Below are positions 35,154 to 44,419 of a stretch of 64,000 bases of DNA, piece by piece; positions within the stretch are counted from its first letter, which is position 1; every line of letters begins with the position of its first letter. The position numbers and the translations under genes are program-made. This DNA comes from Actinomycetota bacterium. GTDB lineage: Bacteria; Actinomycetota; Actinomycetes; Actinomycetales; Dermatophilaceae. The stretch is taken from the NCBI GenBank assembly GCA_020161845.1, contig JAIUNK010000004.1, forward strand, positions 149,081 through 213,080, in the 5' to 3' direction. A model generated the notes under the pieces. That model was not told where the DNA came from and made no database searches. It saw nothing but the letters and a program-made list of their open reading frames with translations.

Positions 35154-36145
35154 TGGCGAACCTGCGCGCCGGGCTCATCGGTCTGGGCATGATGGGACGC
35201 CATCACGCCCGCGTCCTCGCCGGGCTGCCCGGCGTCGACCTGGTCGCCGTGGCGGACGCCCAAGGGGATCCGCACGGCGTCGCCAAGGGCCGGCCGCTGC
35301 TGGCGACGCTCGAGGAGCTGCTGGAGCACCGGCTGGACTACTGCACGGTGGCGGTCCCCACGGCCTACCACGAAGAGGTCGGCACGGCCCTCGCCGCGGC
35401 CGGGGTGCACGCGATGGTCGAAAAGCCCCTGGCCCAGGACACCGCAGCGGCGCAGCGGCTGGCCGCCGCGTTCGAGACTGCCGGCCTGATCGGGGCGGTC
35501 GGGCACATCGAGCGGTTCAACCCGGCGCTGCAACAGGCCCGCCGGCGCCTCGCCGAGGACGAGCTCGGCCAGGTCTATCAGGTGGTCACCCGCAGGCAGA
35601 GCCCGTTCCCGGCGCGGATCTCCGACGTCGGGGTCGTGATGGACCTCGCCACGCATGACATCGACCTCACCAGTTGGGTGACCCAGCAGCCGTTCACGCA
35701 GGTCGCCGCGCACACGGCGTACAAGAGCGGGCGCAGCCACGAGGACCTCGTCGCGGTCACCGGGCGGCTCGCCGACGGCACCGTCACCAGTCACCTGGTG
35801 AACTGGCTGACGCCGTTCAAGGAGCGGGTCACGGTGATCACGGGGGAGCGCGGCGCGTTCGTGGTGGACACCCTGCTCGCCGACCTGACGTTCCACGCCA
35901 ACGGCTCCAGGGAGACCCCGTGGACGGAGGTCGCCCAGTTCCGCGGGGTGACCGAGGGCGACAGCATCCGCTACGGATTCACCAAGAAGGAGCCGTTGCT
36001 GCTGGAGCACGAGGCGTTCCGGGACGCCGTGCTCGGCCTCGACTCCGACGTGGTCACGATGGCCCAGGGCCTGGCGACGGTGCGTACGGCGCAGGCGGTG
36101 CTGGAATCCGCCCGCACCGCCCGCACCGTGACCATTTCCGGCTGA
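35153..36145 (+). CDS. Gfo/Idh/MocA-family oxidoreductase (WbpB-like)
   Basis: A 330-residue enzyme with the Rossmann motif GLIGLGMMGRHHARVL at the N-terminus, the catalytic EKP (MVEKPLAQ, about residue 90) and the DLATHDIDL block. In the Wbp pathway the counterpart oxidises C3 of UDP-GlcNAcA, giving the 3-keto sugar for the aminotransferase. The ATG at 35153 shares bases with the upstream stop; a longer frame to 35060 is only the aminotransferase gene read in another frame. Confidence 0.88.
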   Translation: MANLRAGLIGLGMMGRHHARVLAGLPGVDLVAVADAQGDPHGVAKGRPLLATLEELLEHRLDYCTVAVPTAYHEEVGTALAAAGVHAMVEKPLAQDTAAAQRLAAAFETAGLIGAVGHIERFNPALQQARRRLAEDELGQVYQVVTRRQSPFPARISDVGVVMDLATHDIDLTSWVTQQPFTQVAAHTAYKSGRSHEDLVAVTGRLADGTVTSHLVNWLTPFKERVTVITGERGAFVVDTLLADLTFHANGSRETPWTEVAQFRGVTEGDSIRYGFTKKEPLLLEHEAFRDAVLGLDSDVVTMAQGLATVRTAQAVLESARTARTVTISG

Positions 36146-36166
36146 CGCCGGGTCCGGCTCAGCCGG

Positions 36167-37696
36167 TCACAGGATCAGGCGGAAGGCGCCGAAGCCGGTG
36201 CCGGTGTTGACGGTGCCGCCCCACTTGCCGGCGCCGAGCACCGGGTAGCCGAGGATCCGGCCGTCGTAGGTCAGGGCCAGGACGTCGGAGCGACCGTCCT
36301 TCGTGGCATCGCCGGAACTGCTGACCTGGCGGAACGCCCAGCCCCAGCCGATCCGCTGGCCGGTGCCCCACAGCGCGCCGGTGGGCAGCGTGGTGTAGAC
36401 CCGCATGTCGCCCTTGCCGTCGATGCCGGTCAGGTCCCAGCGGCCGTCGCCGTCATAGTCGCCGGTCGTGAACATGGAGCTGAACACGTGGAAGCCGACG
36501 CCGACGATCGTGCCGCCCGCCATGGTGCCGTCCGGCTTGAACCAGTAGCGCCGCAGGTTGCCGGCCGCGTCGCGGCCGAAGACGTCGAAGAAGCCGTCGC
36601 CGTCCAGGTCGGCCATCGGAACAATCGCGGACATGCCGTTCCACCCGTTGCCGACCTGCTTCCAGCTGCTGAAGCTGCCGCGGCCGTCGCCGTAGTAGGC
36701 CATCAGCCGGCCGTCGTTGAACCGCGCCATCAGGTCGGCCCTGGCGTCGCCGTTGAGGTCGCCGGGGGAACCCAGCCAGGTGGCCGCGCCCCAGCCGACG
36801 CCGCCCTTGATCGGCGACTTCAGGTGCAGGTCGCCGGTGCCGGGCCAGACCTGCAGGTCGCCCGCGGTGTTGATGGTGATCAGGTCGGCGATGCCGTCGC
36901 CGTCGAAGTCGCCGCGGGTGCGGGAGCCGGCGGTGCAGGTGTAGACCTCGATGTCGTCGAGGTCGATGGTCGAGTTCGTCGCCGGGGTCATCGGGAAGTT
37001 GGCGAACCGGATGTCGAGCTGACCCGCGTCGGCGGCGGTGACGGCGCCGGTCACGTCGAGGGTGACCATGCCCCAGGTCGAGGTGGGCGCAGCCCAGCCC
37101 GACTCGTTGTTGACGGCGACATAGGCGGCGTCCGAGGGGTAGTTGCCCTTGATCGAGTAGCGCAGGATGGTCCGACCGCCGGGGGTCGTCAGGTAGGGCA
37201 GCCCCAGTGGCCAGTACCCGGTCTGGGTCGGCTGGCTGCTCGGGGTGGACGCGCTGATCGAGGACCGGGCCGAGGCGCTGCCGGTGCGACCTCCGGAGAC
37301 GACCGACCAGCCCTGGGTGTACGACGGTTCGGGCAGCGCCCGGTCCTCGAAGCCGCTGCTGTACAGCGTTTTGGTGCGGGTCGTCCCTGCCGGGCACTCG
37401 GCGCCCGACGGCAGCTGGGTCATCGCGTCGGCGGCGGGTAGCACCTGGGCGGGCTGCGCGGCGGATGCTGCGGCCTGCTGGCCGGCGCTCCGCGCGGACT
37501 GCCCGGCCGCGGGGTCCACGGCGCGGGCGCTGGTGACGAAGGCCGGGGCGGTGACCGCGACATCGGTGCGGGCCGGCAGGGGCAGCGGGGAGGCGTGGGC
37601 GGTGGTGCCGGCCGCGCCGCCGCACAAAGCCGCAGCCACGGCGAGGGAGAGCGCCCGAGGCGCACGTGTGCGGGGGTGAAGGGGCACGGTTCGCAT
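36167..37696 (-). CDS. Secreted FG-GAP/VCBS repeat protein
   Basis: A 509-residue protein with an N-terminal signal peptide (basic start, hydrophobic stretch, AHA cleavage site near residue 35). An Ala/Gln-rich linker and a jelly-roll-like region (about 95-235) follow. The C-terminal 270 residues are beta-propeller repeats with calcium-loop motifs DFDGDGIAD, DLNGDARAD, DLDGDGFFD and DYDGDGRWD. The ATG at 37696 has GAAAGG upstream, which decides it over a longer frame. It converges with the sugar cluster and is divergent from a second FG-GAP protein. Extracellular adhesion or enzyme-like roles are possible; none is shown. Confidence 0.85.
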   Translation of the reverse strand: MRTVPLHPRTRAPRALSLAVAAALCGGAAGTTAHASPLPLPARTDVAVTAPAFVTSARAVDPAAGQSARSAGQQAAASAAQPAQVLPAADAMTQLPSGAECPAGTTRTKTLYSSGFEDRALPEPSYTQGWSVVSGGRTGSASARSSISASTPSSQPTQTGYWPLGLPYLTTPGGRTILRYSIKGNYPSDAAYVAVNNESGWAAPTSTWGMVTLDVTGAVTAADAGQLDIRFANFPMTPATNSTIDLDDIEVYTCTAGSRTRGDFDGDGIADLITINTAGDLQVWPGTGDLHLKSPIKGGVGWGAATWLGSPGDLNGDARADLMARFNDGRLMAYYGDGRGSFSSWKQVGNGWNGMSAIVPMADLDGDGFFDVFGRDAAGNLRRYWFKPDGTMAGGTIVGVGFHVFSSMFTTGDYDGDGRWDLTGIDGKGDMRVYTTLPTGALWGTGQRIGWGWAFRQVSSSGDATKDGRSDVLALTYDGRILGYPVLGAGKWGGTVNTGTGFGAFRLIL

Positions 37697-37895
37697 GACT
37701 GACCTTTCGACCGGGGGCCACGCGATCTGAGCGGCCCTGCGCCGCAGCCGGTCCGGCGCGACAGGTCCAGGGTGCCTCGCCGCGGCCCCGGAGCCCGGCA
37801 GCCCGCCACGGCGACATGCCGAGCGCGTCAAGGTCGGTGGGTTACCCTCGCCGAAGGCCTCGGACTCTGGCACCGCGGGCCGAAAGGACACCATC

Positions 37896-39899
37896 ATGAA
37901 TAGTCATCCCTGGCTTCGCCGTGCCGCCATCCGGCTCACGGCTCTGGTGGCCGGTGTCGTCGCACCGGCCACGTTCACAAGCTCTGCGCAAGCCGCGGAG
38001 GTCGTCCCGCGCCCCTCGGCGGGCCAAATCACCGTGACCGGCCACGGCTACGGCCACGGCCGGGGCATGAGTCAGTGGGGGGCCTATGGCGCCGCCACGA
38101 AGGGGCTGCCCTACGCGCAGATCCTCGGCTTCTACTATCCGGGCACCACTCGAACCACGATCGGGAACGACACCATTCGCGTGGCGCTGTCCGACGAGGA
38201 CGGGGACACCGTGGTGGCGCCGGCGGCCGGCCTGGCCGTGACGACCAAGGCGGGCACGGTGACCTTGCCGACCGGTACGGCGTACACGGCCTGGCGGGTC
38301 AGCGGCACCGGACCCGTGAAGCTGGACTACAAGGACGCGACCGGCGCCTGGAAGCCCTATTCGGGGGCCGGCACGCTCGGTGCCGAGGTGACCTTCACCA
38401 CGACCGGGGGCACGGTGCGGGTGCTGCTGCCCAGCGGGACCTGGGAGGAGGTCCGCGGCCAGCTGCACGCCGTGGCGGTCTCGGGTCGGGTGCGCACCGT
38501 GCTGCACACGCCGATCGAGACCTACCTGCGTGGGGTGGTCCCCAACGAGATGCCCGCCTCCTGGCATGGGCAGGCCCTGGCCGCCCAGTCGGTGGCGGCG
38601 CGCACCTACGCGCAGGCCTACCGGCAGCGGCAGCGAGCGGCCGGGTCCTGGTACGACATCTGCGACACCGTGCAGTGTCAGGTCTTCGCGGGGGTGGCCC
38701 GCTATTCCGGCGGCACCCGGACGCCGCAGGAGGACCCCCGCACGGACGCGGCGATCGGGGCCACCGCGGGCGTCGTGCTGACCTACAACGGGGTCCTGGT
38801 CAACGCCGAGTTCTCCGCGAGCAATGGTGGCTGGACCGCGGCCGGGGCGCAGCCCTATCAGGTGGCCAAGGCGGACCCGTACGACGGCGCTGTGTCCGGC
38901 TCGCCCACGACGTGGACGACCCAGGTCAACCCGGCGAACCTCGACAACGTGCGGGGCATCGGCCGGTTCCGGCAGGTCGTCATCCTGTCCCGCACCGGCA
39001 GCGGCGACCAGGGCGGCCGTGTGCTGACCGCCCGACTGGACGGCGACGCGGGCAGCGCGGACGTCACCGGCGAGCAGCTGCGCAGCTTGCTGGGGCTGCG
39101 GTCGTCGTGGTTCACGATGACCTCGTCCGGGGGGAACGACGCCCGTGACTTCGACGGAGACTCCCGGCCCGATGTCCTGGCCCGCGGCACGGGCGGCGAT
39201 CTCTTGCTGTTCCCAGGCACCGGATCGGGGTCGAGCCAGAGTTTCGGCGCCGGGCGCCGCATCGGCGTCGGCTGGGACGGGATGGTCGACCTGTTCTCCG
39301 CCCGCGACTTCAACGGCGACGGCAACCCCGACATCGTCGGGCGGCTCGGCGATGGCCGACTGTTCTTCTACGCCGGTAACGGCCGGGGCGGCTGGGTGAA
39401 CCAGTACCAGATCGGCAACGGCTGGACCCACTACCGCGCGTTCGTCGGTGCGGGGGACTGGAACCGCGATGGCCACCCCGACGTGCTGGCCATCGACACG
39501 GCCACGAATCAACTGGTCATCTCGATGGGTACGGGCCGGGTGCTGCGAGTGCCGGTCGCGATCGGCACCAGCTGGGGCGCCATCGTCCGCCTGGTCACCC
39601 CGGGTGACTTCGACGGCGACGGCAAGGACGACCTCATCGGCATCACCGCCGCCGGCGACATGTGGCTCTATTCCGGGGACGGCGCCGGCCGGATCCGCGA
39701 CCAACGCCAGATCGGGCGGGGTTGGGACGTGATGGCCTCGGTCTGGTCGATCGGGGACGCCGACGGGGACGGCGCCGCCGACCTCCTGGCGATCCACAAG
39801 TCCGGTGACCTGTGGCGCTACACGGGCACCGGGACGGGCGGCTTCCGGGTGTACAGCAACCTCGGCGGCGGCTGGGTGAATCGGCTCCCGGTGGCCTGA
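37896..39899 (+). CDS. Secreted SpoIID/LytB-domain protein with FG-GAP propeller
   Basis: A 667-residue protein. A signal peptide ends near residue 34 (SAQA). A SpoIID/LytB domain covers about residues 45-400, with GHGYGHGRGMSQWGA, IETYLRGVVPNEMP and AQSVAARTYA. SpoIID homologues are peptidoglycan lytic transglycosylases or amidase activators. A C-terminal FG-GAP propeller (about 415-665) has DFDGDSRPD, DFNGDGNPD and DFDGDGKDD loops closely like those of the divergent neighbour at 36167. AAAGGA lies before the ATG. Probably a cell-wall enzyme tethered through its propeller. Confidence 0.88.
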   Translation: MNSHPWLRRAAIRLTALVAGVVAPATFTSSAQAAEVVPRPSAGQITVTGHGYGHGRGMSQWGAYGAATKGLPYAQILGFYYPGTTRTTIGNDTIRVALSDEDGDTVVAPAAGLAVTTKAGTVTLPTGTAYTAWRVSGTGPVKLDYKDATGAWKPYSGAGTLGAEVTFTTTGGTVRVLLPSGTWEEVRGQLHAVAVSGRVRTVLHTPIETYLRGVVPNEMPASWHGQALAAQSVAARTYAQAYRQRQRAAGSWYDICDTVQCQVFAGVARYSGGTRTPQEDPRTDAAIGATAGVVLTYNGVLVNAEFSASNGGWTAAGAQPYQVAKADPYDGAVSGSPTTWTTQVNPANLDNVRGIGRFRQVVILSRTGSGDQGGRVLTARLDGDAGSADVTGEQLRSLLGLRSSWFTMTSSGGNDARDFDGDSRPDVLARGTGGDLLLFPGTGSGSSQSFGAGRRIGVGWDGMVDLFSARDFNGDGNPDIVGRLGDGRLFFYAGNGRGGWVNQYQIGNGWTHYRAFVGAGDWNRDGHPDVLAIDTATNQLVISMGTGRVLRVPVAIGTSWGAIVRLVTPGDFDGDGKDDLIGITAAGDMWLYSGDGAGRIRDQRQIGRGWDVMASVWSIGDADGDGAADLLAIHKSGDLWRYTGTGTGGFRVYSNLGGGWVNRLPVA

Positions 39900-39952
39900 G
39901 CAGGCTCGCCCGATGACCTGAGCGGGCTCGACCTGCCGAGCGCGGAAGCGAA

Positions 39953-39987
39953 CGGAGGGGGTACGGCGTCTCGCCGTACCCCCTCCG
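39953..39987. terminator. Bidirectional terminator between the SpoIID gene and the CoA-transferase operon
   Basis: A perfect 16-bp stem (39953-39968 with 39972-39987) with a three-base TCT loop, placed between convergent genes that end at 39899 and 40032. The arms are GC-rich with no T-run. Confidence 0.8.
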
Positions 39988-40031
39988 GTTGCCGCTGGTT
40001 CCGGGCGCGACCCGCGAACCGGTCGAACCGA

Positions 40032-40673
40032 TCAGCCGTCGAGCTTGACGATGAGGTTGCAGCCGGTGGCCGTCTTGACCTCGTCCTCGGTCACGCCCGG
40101 CGCGAGTTCGCGCAGCACCAGGCCCTCCTCGGTGACGTCCAGCACGGCCAGGTCGGTGATGATGCGTTGGACGACGCGCTTGCCGGTCAGCGGCAGCTCG
40201 CACTCGGCGAGGATCTTGTGGGCGCCGCCCTTGGCGACGTGCTCCATCAGCACGATGACCTTCTTGGCGCCGTGCACCAGGTCCATCGCGCCGCCCATCC
40301 CCTTGACCATCTTGCCGGGGATCATCCAGTTGGCGATGTCGCCCTTCTCGCTGACCTGCATCGCGCCCAGGATCGCCGCGTCGACCTTGCCGCCGCGGAT
40401 CATCCCGAAGCTCGTCGCCGAGTCGAAGAAGCTCGCGCCCCGACGGGTCGTCACGGTCTCCTTGCCGGCGTTGATGAGGTCGGGGTCGACGTCCTCGTCG
40501 AACGGGTAGGCGCCGACACCGAGAATGCCGTTCTCGGACTGCAGCACCAGCTCCACGTCGCGGTCGACGTAGTTCGGCACCAGCGTCGGCAGGCCGATGC
40601 CGAGGTTGACGTAGTCGCCGTCCTTGAGCTCCCTGGCCGCTCGTGCGGCCATCTCCTCACGCGTGAGCGCCAT
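40032..40673 (-). CDS. scoB: 3-oxoacid CoA-transferase subunit B
   Basis: A 213-residue subunit. The catalytic Glu is in SENGILGVG (about residue 47); [14 protein letters not shown] and [14 protein letters not shown] are family blocks. With subunit A it moves CoA from succinyl-CoA (or a similar donor) to a 3-oxoacid such as acetoacetate or 3-oxoadipate. The ATG touches the stop of subunit A (TGATG). Confidence 0.92.
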   Translation of the reverse strand: MALTREEMAARAARELKDGDYVNLGIGLPTLVPNYVDRDVELVLQSENGILGVGAYPFDEDVDPDLINAGKETVTTRRGASFFDSATSFGMIRGGKVDAAILGAMQVSEKGDIANWMIPGKMVKGMGGAMDLVHGAKKVIVLMEHVAKGGAHKILAECELPLTGKRVVQRIITDLAVLDVTEEGLVLRELAPGVTEDEVKTATGCNLIVKLDG

Positions 40674-41488
40674 CAGTCCTCGTCCTCCTGGTCTTCGCTC
40701 CCCGCGCCCGCGGGGAACGGGGTGGGCGTGACGGTCCGCTTCTCGATGCGCTTGTCGTGGCGCTGCACGTCGTCGAGGTGGACCACGCGCTGGACGAAGA
40801 TGCCCGGCAGGTGGATCTCGTCGGGAGCCAGGTCGCCCGGGTCGTAGAGGTGCTCGACCTCGGCGATCGTGATCTTGCCGGCCATGGCGGCCAGCGGGTT
40901 GAAGTTGCGCGCCGACTTGTGGAACACCAGGTTGCCGTGGCGGTCGCCCTTCCACGCCCGGACCAGGCCGAAGTCGCACTGGATCGACGGTTCCAGCACG
41001 AAGGTCTCGGACTCGCCGTTGACCTCGAATTGGCGGGTCTCCTTGGGCTCGGAGGCCTTCTCGATGGACCCGTCGGTGGCGTATTTCAACGGCAGGCCGC
41101 CCTCGGCGACCTGAGTGCCGACGCCGGTGCGGGTGAAGAACGCCGCGATCCCGGAACCGCCGGCGCGCATCTTCTCGGCCAAGGTGCCTTGTGGGGTGAG
41201 TTCGACCTCGAGTTCACCGCTGAGGTATTGCCGGGCGAACTCCTTGTTCTCGCCGACATAGCTGGCCTGGATCCGCCGGATCATCTTGTCGGCCAGCAGG
41301 ATCCCGAGCCCCCAGTCGTCGACGCCACAGTTGTTGCTGACGACCTCGAGGTTGGTGGTGCCCTGTTCGTGGAGGGCTTTGATGAGAACGCTGGGGATCC
41401 CGCAGAGGCCGAAGCCACCGACCGCGAGGGATGCCCCGTCAGGAATGTCCTTGACCGCCTCGGCGGCACTGGAGACGACTTTGTCCAT
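40673..41488 (-). CDS. scoA: 3-oxoacid CoA-transferase subunit A
   Basis: A 271-residue subunit beginning [12 protein letters not shown]. The CoA-binding block is [17 protein letters not shown], and [14 protein letters not shown] and [15 protein letters not shown] are typical. The C-terminus has an acidic tail of about 15 residues. It pairs with scoB directly downstream. Whether the substrate is acetoacetate or 3-oxoadipate cannot be told, as no other pathway genes adjoin. Confidence 0.92.
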   Translation of the reverse strand: MDKVVSSAAEAVKDIPDGASLAVGGFGLCGIPSVLIKALHEQGTTNLEVVSNNCGVDDWGLGILLADKMIRRIQASYVGENKEFARQYLSGELEVELTPQGTLAEKMRAGGSGIAAFFTRTGVGTQVAEGGLPLKYATDGSIEKASEPKETRQFEVNGESETFVLEPSIQCDFGLVRAWKGDRHGNLVFHKSARNFNPLAAMAGKITIAEVEHLYDPGDLAPDEIHLPGIFVQRVVHLDDVQRHDKRIEKRTVTPTPFPAGAGSEDQEDED

Positions 41489-41560
41489 GGCCGCGAATCT
41501 ACCGGCCGGGGCCGAAGCGATGGCTCTCATGGACGTGTGGCTTTAGCCGATGAGACCGAC

Positions 41561-42556
41561 ATGACCTCCCGTGCCCGCGTCGTCTGCACCCTGCTGGCCA
41601 CGGCCCTGGCCGCCGGCACCGTGGTCGTGACCCCGGCGTACGCCGCGGTGCGCCCCCTCGACCAGCCCACCCTGCGGCCCGCCGCGGATGCCGATGTGCC
41701 GATCGTCGGGACGTCCGGCCGCGGGTCGGCCATCGCCCGGCGCAGCCCCACCAAGCCGCCGGTGCCGACCGGCACGCCGATGCCGACCCCGAGGGTGGCG
41801 CTGCCGGCGGCGCTCGATCGGCTCGCCGATTACAGCCCGCAGATCAGCTGCGATCCCACCGACAAGCCTGGCTCGATCGCCTACGGCGAGTTGCTCAAGA
41901 GCATCTATCCGCAGACGATCTACGGGATCTCCCGGTCCTGCACCGAGTCCGGCACCAGCGAGCACAAGGACGGCCGCGCCGTCGACTTCATGATCAACGC
42001 GAACGATCCGGCGCAGAAGAAGATCGCCGACGACATCGTGGCCTGGCTGACCGCGAACCAGGGGGCGATGGCTCGCCGGCTCGGGGTCATGTATCTGATC
42101 TGGAACCGGCAGATCTGGGGGACCTGGGACATTCCCGGCGGCTGGCAGCCGTACTCCGGGTCCAGCCCGCACACCGACCACATCCACACGTCCCTGACCT
42201 GGGACGGGGCGATGAAGAACACGTCCTGGTGGACGGGCGTGGCCCTGACCACCTGGGACGAAGGACCGTGCCAGGTCTACCAGGGCGAGCCGGCGGCGAT
42301 CTACACCGCGCGGCGCATCGACGACTGCCCCGCCGCCGTCGCGCCGCCCAAGACGACCCACCCCAGCACCGTGCACGGATCGACCGGCACCGAGGTGACC
42401 ACGGCCCAGCGGCTGCTCGGCGTGGCCACCACCGGCAAGTTCGACTGGACCACCTGGATGGCCGTGCGCCGCTACCAGGCCGCCAAGGGCATCGCGGTCA
42501 CCGGCGTTCTGGACCAGAAGACCTGGTCGCTGTTGGACCCCGCCTCGCTGCGCTGA
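41561..42556 (+). CDS. Secreted M15-like peptidase with peptidoglycan-binding domain
   Basis: A 331-residue protein. A signal peptide ends near residue 29 (PAYA), followed by a Pro/Thr linker. The catalytic region (about 90-235) has SEHKDGRAVDF and HTDHIHTSL, the His/Asp/His pattern of zinc D,D-carboxypeptidase-like enzymes. The C-terminal 60 residues are a PG_binding_1 domain (TTAQRLLGV, WMAVRRYQAAKGI). Probably trims cell-wall peptides outside the membrane. The longer frame extending upstream is antisense to scoA and was not used. Confidence 0.85.
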   Translation: MTSRARVVCTLLATALAAGTVVVTPAYAAVRPLDQPTLRPAADADVPIVGTSGRGSAIARRSPTKPPVPTGTPMPTPRVALPAALDRLADYSPQISCDPTDKPGSIAYGELLKSIYPQTIYGISRSCTESGTSEHKDGRAVDFMINANDPAQKKIADDIVAWLTANQGAMARRLGVMYLIWNRQIWGTWDIPGGWQPYSGSSPHTDHIHTSLTWDGAMKNTSWWTGVALTTWDEGPCQVYQGEPAAIYTARRIDDCPAAVAPPKTTHPSTVHGSTGTEVTTAQRLLGVATTGKFDWTTWMAVRRYQAAKGIAVTGVLDQKTWSLLDPASLR

Positions 42557-42678
42557 GGCCGGTCGCCTCGGCGGTCAGCACCGACGACCACCGATGCGAG
42601 GTCGGCCCGGGCATCCTGGGCTTTTGCCGCCACGCCGACGGCTGAGCGTCATCGACGGTCGTCGGGCGGAACGCTCGT

Positions 42679-43380
42679 TCAGTCGGTCTCGTCCACCTGT
42701 TCGGCGTCGAGGATGTTCTGCAACGCCGGGCCGCCACCGCTGGTCACCACGACGGAACCGCGGGCGTCCCAGACGGCCAGCAGGAGCCGCAGCCGCTCGG
42801 CCACATCGCCCCGGGTGGCGTCGATGTGCCGACGGACGCCGTCGACGGGCCGGTCGCCAACCAGCGTGGCGTAGAGCCAGACCGAGCCATCGGCCGAGAC
42901 GAGTGCCGGGTCGCCGTCGGCCGGCTCGGCGCCGGGGACGAAGCGGTCGCCGTACGTCGCGAGTTCGGCCGCCTCGTCGATCACCCCGGCCGTGGTCCCG
43001 CCCGGATGGCAGCGCGCCAGCGCGGCGGGGGTGACCAGGATCCGCAGCGGCTCGGTGTTCTCGGCCGCCGCGATCGGGTCGCTGGTCACCAGGACGTCCG
43101 CGTCGGAAACGTCGTCGAGGCGCAGGGTGGCGCCGCAGCTCCAGGTCGCCATCGCCCAGTACGCCGTGCGCCAGTGCCCGGCCGGTAGATCGAGGCGCAC
43201 CGCCATCCCGGGGCCGAGGTTCGCCTCCTCGGTCAGCAGGTTCGCCGCCTTGGCGACCCAGTTGTCGAAGACCTTGGCGGACAGTTCCACCCGCTCGCCG
43301 TCCGCGCCGTACCAGGTCAGGCGCGGCGTTCCCGGGTTGGCGGACAGCAGGGTGGCCAGGATGCTGCGGGGCAGTGTCAC
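42679..43380 (-). CDS. TIGR03089 family protein
   Basis: A 233-residue protein that looks like the N-terminal part of an AMP-binding (acyl-CoA ligase-like) enzyme without the ATP-binding core. The family is confined to actinobacteria and is recognised by NPGTPRLTWYG, FDNWVAKAANLL and LPAGHWRTAYW. The function is unknown. It starts at a GTG at 43380, 24 bp from the divergent glycosylase gene. Confidence 0.85.
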   Translation of the reverse strand: MTLPRSILATLLSANPGTPRLTWYGADGERVELSAKVFDNWVAKAANLLTEEANLGPGMAVRLDLPAGHWRTAYWAMATWSCGATLRLDDVSDADVLVTSDPIAAAENTEPLRILVTPAALARCHPGGTTAGVIDEAAELATYGDRFVPGAEPADGDPALVSADGSVWLYATLVGDRPVDGVRRHIDATRGDVAERLRLLLAVWDARGSVVVTSGGGPALQNILDAEQVDETD

Positions 43381-43404
43381 ACCGCCACGCTACATTGAGC
43401 TGCC

Positions 43405-44367
43405 ATGGAGAACCGCACGTCAGGGCCGGTGTCGTGGCGACCGGACGCCGAGCGTGCGATCACCGTGGACCGGCCGGTGCCGCTGGTCGCCACGCTCAGC
43501 GTGGTCCGCCGCGGGGCGGGCGACCCGACCTGGCGTGCCGACGGCCGGGCCGCGCTGTGGAAGGCCTGGCGGACGCCGCAGGGGCCGGTGACCGCCCACC
43601 TCGCGCAGGATGGGCCGGCCGGCGTCGTGCGGGCCCAGGCGTGGGGTCCCGGGGCTCAGTGGCTGCTCGACGGGCTCGCGGAGCTGGTGGGGGAGGGCGA
43701 CGACGACGCGGGGTTCGATCCGGTGCATGCGCCGCTGGTGGCGGTGCGGCGGCGGTACGCCGGGTGGCGCGTCCCGCGCACGCGGCTCGTCGTGGAGTCG
43801 CTGGTGCCGGCCATCATCGAGCAGCGCGTGACTGGGGCGGAGGCCTTTGCGGCGTACCGCCAGCTGGTCCGGCGCTTTGGCGCGCCCGCGCCCGGCCCGG
43901 GGGCGGAGCTGGGGTTGCTGCTGGCCCCCGACGCGGCGGGCTGGGCGGCGATCCCGTCCTGGGAGTGGCTGCGGGCCGGCGTGGACGCGCAGCGGGCGGA
44001 CACGGTGATGCGGGCCGTTCGGCGCGCCGGTCGGCTGGAAGGGCTGGTCGATCGGGTGCCGGCGCAGGCCCGCGAGGCACTGCGGGTCATCCCGGGGGTG
44101 GGCGTGTGGACGGCGGCCGAGGTGGCGCACGTGGCGTTCGGGGACGCCGACGCGGTGAGTTTCGGCGACTATCACGTGGCCCGCAACATCGGGTGGGCGC
44201 TGGTCGGGGTCGAGCTGGATGACGCGGGGCTGGCCGACCTGCTCACGCCGTACGCGGGGCACCGCTATCGGGTGCAGCGACTCCTGGAGCTGGCCGGGGC
44301 GGCGCGGCCGCGGCACGGCGCGCGGATGAGCGTGCCCACCCACCTGCCGGGCCGCGCCGCGCGGTAG
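43405..44367 (+). CDS. DNA-3-methyladenine glycosylase II-like (HhH-GPD)
   Basis: A 320-residue protein. The HhH-GPD core has EQRVTGAEAFAAYRQL, the hairpin IPGVGVWTAAE and the catalytic Asp in VSFGDYHV. Such enzymes excise alkylated bases in base-excision repair. The N-terminal 120 residues form the AlkA-type beta domain. No iron-sulfur Cys cluster is present. Confidence 0.88.
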   Translation: MENRTSGPVSWRPDAERAITVDRPVPLVATLSVVRRGAGDPTWRADGRAALWKAWRTPQGPVTAHLAQDGPAGVVRAQAWGPGAQWLLDGLAELVGEGDDDAGFDPVHAPLVAVRRRYAGWRVPRTRLVVESLVPAIIEQRVTGAEAFAAYRQLVRRFGAPAPGPGAELGLLLAPDAAGWAAIPSWEWLRAGVDAQRADTVMRAVRRAGRLEGLVDRVPAQAREALRVIPGVGVWTAAEVAHVAFGDADAVSFGDYHVARNIGWALVGVELDDAGLADLLTPYAGHRYRVQRLLELAGAARPRHGARMSVPTHLPGRAAR

Positions 44368-44419
44368 CCGCGCGGCGCCTTCGCCGGGCGTTAGTCGCGG
44401 GCCGGATTGCCGATGCGGA

